Shown here one piece after another: positions 60,001 through 64,000 of a stretch of 64,000 nucleotides of DNA (position 1 is its first letter; every line of letters begins with the position of its first letter). The translations under genes and the position numbers were made by a program. Under the pieces are notes generated by a model. The model had not been told where the DNA came from, made no database searches, and was given only the letters and a program-made list of their open reading frames with translations. This DNA is from Prochilodus magdalenae (lineage: Eukaryota; Chordata; Actinopteri; Characiformes; Prochilodontidae): the NCBI GenBank assembly GCA_024036415.1, contig JAMWET010006793.1, positions 90,001 through 154,000 of the forward strand. The letters run 5' to 3'.

Positions 60001-61254
60001 AGGATTGATTTCGTATCAGGACGTTTATTAAATGTGCATGCAATTTGTGCCGGCAAACTAGAGCTGCAAGATAAATAACTTTATAATTAATATAAAGCTT
60101 ATAATTTAGTGGCTATAGGTGGGGAAACCCCAGAGCTTTTCACACAGGGGCTTGTAAACTACCTATAGATACGTCAGGTCAATCAAAGGCAACCATGTGC
60201 TGTGCCAGGACAACATTGTCTGGGACACTAGGTTGTCCCCAAGTCTCAAGCCAAAAACCTTAAATTTTCAATGAGATTTCATTGACAAAACAATGAAAGT
60301 CCCCCTGAGTGACAGAGGTAGCTGAAAACATCACCAACATCATAAAAGAGGACTACTAAGAGGAACCAACACTTCAATAAAACAACCCCCGAAAAGCTGG
60401 AGGCAGGAAGCAACACCGACAGGAACCTCTGGTACTATGAGACAGGACTACAGGCAGATTCAGGACTGGAGTTATACCCATTATTTTGGCCCAGAGAATG
60501 CTCCTGAATTTTAATCTGTGATCCCGAGGGCACCAGTCAGAAACTTCAGAGTCTAGTAGTCCCTGTTGTTAAGAATATGATATGAACATGTAGCCGCAGT
60601 GTTCGGTCTCTCTGCATTCAAATGAACAGGTCAGGAGGAAAACTACGTCACCACTGCATGAGACCTGCTCGTTATCTTTCTACAGTCACTTTCTTTACAC
60701 AGAGTAGCATTCACCACGTCTGGCCCTCACAGGGTGAACAATACAGCAGCGCAATGCATCAATTTAACAGTCTTTCCTTCCTATAAGTTACAATGGGGCA
60801 GACAAATGGAAACTATAGCCCACATTTTTATATGATTTTTTATATGATTTATATGATTATTCACATTTTATGAATGATTATTCATGTAGTTCAACATTAC
60901 GTTGGTGTTATATACTGTGGTGAATCAAAATGTTGAAAGAGACCTCTCTCTTCAGGTCTTCATACTCTGCAATTCCAGAATATAAACCTACATTCCAGTT
61001 ATCTGCATTCCACATACTGCAGAAGCAAGAGCTTTTAGGAAAGGCATAGCCCTTTATGAGCAAAGATAGGACAAGGCTCACCATGCTGTCCACAAATATG
61101 CCCCAAAATGCTAAATCTGGCATGTTCCTGTGAAGGACATCACCACATGGGCTCAGGACTACTCGAGAAACCGTTACTGAAAGTTTCTATATAATGGAAA
61201 AATAGTATTTACATTGGCATGACTGAATAAGGAGAATGTGGAACGGACGTACTG

Positions 61255-61660
61255 TAATCCTCAAACACTGCTTATTACTACATCATACAAACACTATACA
61301 CTGTGAACAATTACACAGCTCCCTTTCCAGCTCATATGCACAAAGCAATGTACATAAAAACATGGTTTGAAGTGATTGGTGTGCAGGACCTTCAAAGGCC
61401 TGCACAGAGCTCTGAATCCAACTGAACACTTCTAGGTAGAACTGGAACCGTGACTGGGAGCCAGACCTTGCATATGTTTTTTTTGTGTCTACTATTCCAA
61501 ATACAAATCCAACATTTACAAAAAATGCCAGTAAAACAGGCCCATGTTCTAGCCCAGCTGGTGGACTGAGTAGAAACGTCAACCCAGGCTGTAAAGGTGA
61601 CGTCTTCTCATACTCTTCCCAAAGAACTGGAGGGTTCCTGGACATGACTGATCTTTAAAT
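61255..61660 (+). mobile_element. Tc1 relic fragment homologous to 57.94-58.16 kb
   Basis: ATACACTGTG…ACAATTACACAGCT, AGCTCATATGCACAAAGCAA and TGGGAGCCAGACCTTGCATA are shared with the 57.97-58.14 kb segment at about 90% identity by eye. After 61490 it continues in a different sequence resembling the middle of the transposase in reverse. Confidence 0.65.
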
Positions 61661-63404
61661 GAGGCTGTAGTTGGCTTCCTCTTACTGTAGTGCATAGGAG
61701 GCCAACTTCAGCTCCCGTGTCTTTAACCAGATCCTGGACAACTTAGAATTAAAGTTGACAGTTTGCTCTGCAACAGTTTCTCAAACCTTGGACAATATCG
61801 AGCAGCTTTGCTCAGAGTTTCACACTGAAGAGAGTGAAGAAAGAAGCAGCTCCAATTTAATTAGCATTACAACCCCAACAGCAACCTGTAAGTAGCAGCC
61901 ATGCTGGGTTAAGCCACTTTTTTAAAGTCAAAGTTGACTTTTTGTTGACTGAAGTGGATAATTAATTTAAATGTACTTTGCTTTGTTGTGAAGACCGAAA
62001 GGAAGTAGCTGGTATAGGCAATGTTAGCTACTAGCAAGCCACAAGTAACCAACACAGTTAACCAAATAACCTCATGATACAGCTTATTTACACGTTTCAC
62101 TTTCTTGCCGTCTCTATTTCGACATGTTACTTCTGTGTAATCATCGCAGAGTCTCACTGTAAACCAGCTAATTATTCACGAGCGTTTTTAGCCTAGGGCC
62201 AAATTATAGGGGGTAAATGGGCTGTGTGAACATCAGAGAATAATATCAAAAGCTGAACAAATGCATTCTATAGCACCAGTGAAAAACACAGTCTGCTACT
62301 GCACCAACAACTGTAACTTATGACTGCACTATGCACAGTCAAAGTCATATGTCAACAATGCCCAGAAACGCTGCCGGCTTCCGAGCCCAAGCTCATAGAC
62401 TAATGGAAATGTGGTTCAGGGTTTGATGAGTGAACCATTCAGACTGTTTATGAAAATAATGGAAGTTGTGTTCTCCGGGCCAAAGAAGAAAAAGGACTAT
62501 CCAGACTCTTTACAAGCATAAAGTTCAAAACTAAGTATCTGTACTGCATGGGTAACTTGCAGATCTGTGAAAGCTACATTAACACTGAAACACACCAGCA
62601 GCATGTTACATTCTGAAATAGGATATATATACACATATATACGCGCACAGTTATATACATAGGCTGAGGAGGGAAACTCTACACAATCCAGGACTGGAAC
62701 TCCAGAACTAGACTGAGAAATATATGTACATACACATCTATACAAGCTCACACAACAAAATCCTGGACACGACTGAGAAAGGGCTGTCAAGTTTGCCTCG
62801 GTAAAATCTTGAAGGATTTGGGGATTTGCGTTCCCTCTATTTAGGTCACGCTGTCTTCTAAAGAAATCTTAAGCAATGAAGGTGTCCCTCCACAAAATCT
62901 GACTACTGGCAGTAAATCAATTCTGGGATTTTGTGTGTCCAGATTAAGCTTCAAACGTCCCCATCAGGAACTGCTTAAACACTCTGAAACACTGTTGCGA
63001 AACACACGCCCAGGGAGCAGATTCCTATGTACCAACACAACACTTCATTAATCTCTGTATTGTATGCTAGGTGTTGCTGTTGACGTGCTGTTGCAGAGCT
63101 AACTTAGAACTAACCCAGAAGTTCTCCAAGCTGAAAGTGACTGAATGAGGAGCTTCCTTCCGAAATACTGTAGATCCATATGCATCTATTATATATAATG
63201 AGCTTTTGAAAAGAATAGTTGCTGATGTACAGTAGGAGACATGTTTTTAACTCTCTAAAAATGGTGGTATTAATCACAATATAGCACTAACTTTCACATA
63301 AGGAAATTCCTGGAAGTGGTCTATAACGTGCAATCTGCAATGAGATCATTCAAATTCATATAACAGGCCACATTAATAGAGCATCTCAAAGTAAGAAGAC
63401 TGAT

Positions 63405-63618
63405 CATTTACATGGCATTTAGCTGACGCTCTTATCCAGAGCAGCTTACAAGGTTAATCATATTACAGGTAGGCCAGTGTAGTGTTAGGAGTCTTGCCCA
63501 AGGGCTCTTATTGGTGTAGCACAGCATCACCCAGACCGGGATTTGAACCCCAGTCTCTCACATGTAGTGATGGCTCCCTGGCAGGTAGTGGTGTTATCCG
63601 CTGAGCTACACCTACAGG
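63405..63618 (-). mobile_element. tRNA-derived SINE, copy 4
   Basis: Reverse copy with the full tail (CATGGCATTTAGCTGACGCT in plus orientation) and head GGTGTAGCTCAGCGGATAAC read on the minus strand near 63590-63614. Confidence 0.92.
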
Positions 63619-64000
63619 GCCATTAAATAATATCATTCTATTCAGTGCTAGACAGAAAGTATAAACTGATCCCAGACCAGTATAATTATTCCAAGTCTGA
63701 TAAATATAGGCCACTGTTCTCAGATTACACTGAAATACAACTATTTCATGTGGCTTTGTGTACTCCACAACATACTACAGCATGAACAAAAGCCATCACA
63801 GGTGAACAGGCATCATGTAAACTGCTCTGGAGGCCCCAAGCCAAAATGAGAGCATGTTTACCACCCTGTTACATCACCTTTCCTCTTACCAAAACCTTCT
63901 TCTCCAGGACTGAATACACTAACGGATCCAGCTTTGGCAGAGAAAAGCATTGTTCTTCAGCTGTTGTATTCTATCCTGAAGCATTTGTGGCAAAGTGGTG

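Larger units (their letters stand above)
57890..60270 (+). repeat. Diverged local duplication around exon a (58.19-58.61 and 59.82-60.26 kb)
   Basis: The segments after the Tc1 ends are shared: GGGAAAACCCAGAGCTTTTA with CACAGGGCTTGTAAACTGCC at 58.45 kb, against GGGAAACCCCAGAGCTTTTC with GGGGCTTGTAAACTACCTAT at 60.12 kb, and both finish AGTCTCAAGCC or GACTCAAGCC. The paired segments flank the dhrsx exon at 59.07-59.14 kb. Only the flanks, not the exon, appear twice. Confidence 0.7.
59138..64000 (-). other. dhrsx upstream intron, partial
   Basis: The sequence upstream of exon a on the minus strand begins with an acceptor and runs off the window. I searched for a TGGxxGIG-type glycine motif on the minus strand and did not find one, so the preceding exon is probably beyond 64000. 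The segment holds two Tc1-derived fragments (59.76-60.0 and 61.26-61.66 kb) and a SINE at 63.41-63.62 kb. 60.27-61.25, 61.67-63.40 and 63.62-64.0 kb show nothing recognisable. Confidence 0.7.

Overview
The window looks like teleost fish DNA, probably from an otophysan. It is dominated by Tc1/mariner-type DNA transposons, hAT-type MITEs, a tRNA-derived SINE ending in the common fish tail 'CTCTGGATAAGAGCGTC', LINE 3' fragments and long CA, GA and TA tracts. Coding DNA is under 1%. I see no bacterial-style genes and no CRISPR array. The species cannot be fixed from the sequence alone.

One protein-coding gene is supported. It is the minus-strand orthologue of DHRSX, a short-chain dehydrogenase/reductase. 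Four consecutive internal exons can be read, in transcript order: 59137-59069, 25080-24979, 18508-18301 and 14842-14635. Their splice phases (1, 1, 2, 0) join without a break, and together they encode the segment from the middle of the Rossmann fold to beyond the catalytic YxxxK and the PG motif. The introns between them are about 34.0, 6.5 and 3.5 kb. The first exons (glycine-rich cofactor motif) would lie beyond 64000. The C-terminal exon(s) would lie below 14635; I could not find them and they may be outside the window.

Layout: 1-14634 is the downstream intron, with a solo LTR (2467-2949), a deleted Tc1 element (5503-6565), Tc1 relics and a degenerate tandem repeat. 14.6-18.5 kb holds two exons, one with a pure CT tract as its acceptor region. 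21.8-24.2 kb holds an intact hAT-type MITE and a hAT element with a BED finger nested in a SINE. 25.1-59.1 kb is the giant intron. It contains three short Tc1 derivatives with CAGGGGTTGGAC ends, several copies of an older Tc1 family, a 0.8 kb CA-rich block, an intron-containing tRNA-Arg(UCU) gene inside an insertion that splits a Tc1 relic, and a 47-bp minisatellite of about 29 copies lying in a LINE 3' untranslated region. 57.3-61.7 kb holds three related Tc1-derived segments around the dhrsx exon.

The main points of interest are the nested hAT insertion, the microsatellite polypyrimidine tract, the tRNA-bearing insertion and the LINE-embedded minisatellite. I found no evidence for a wholly new biological system.
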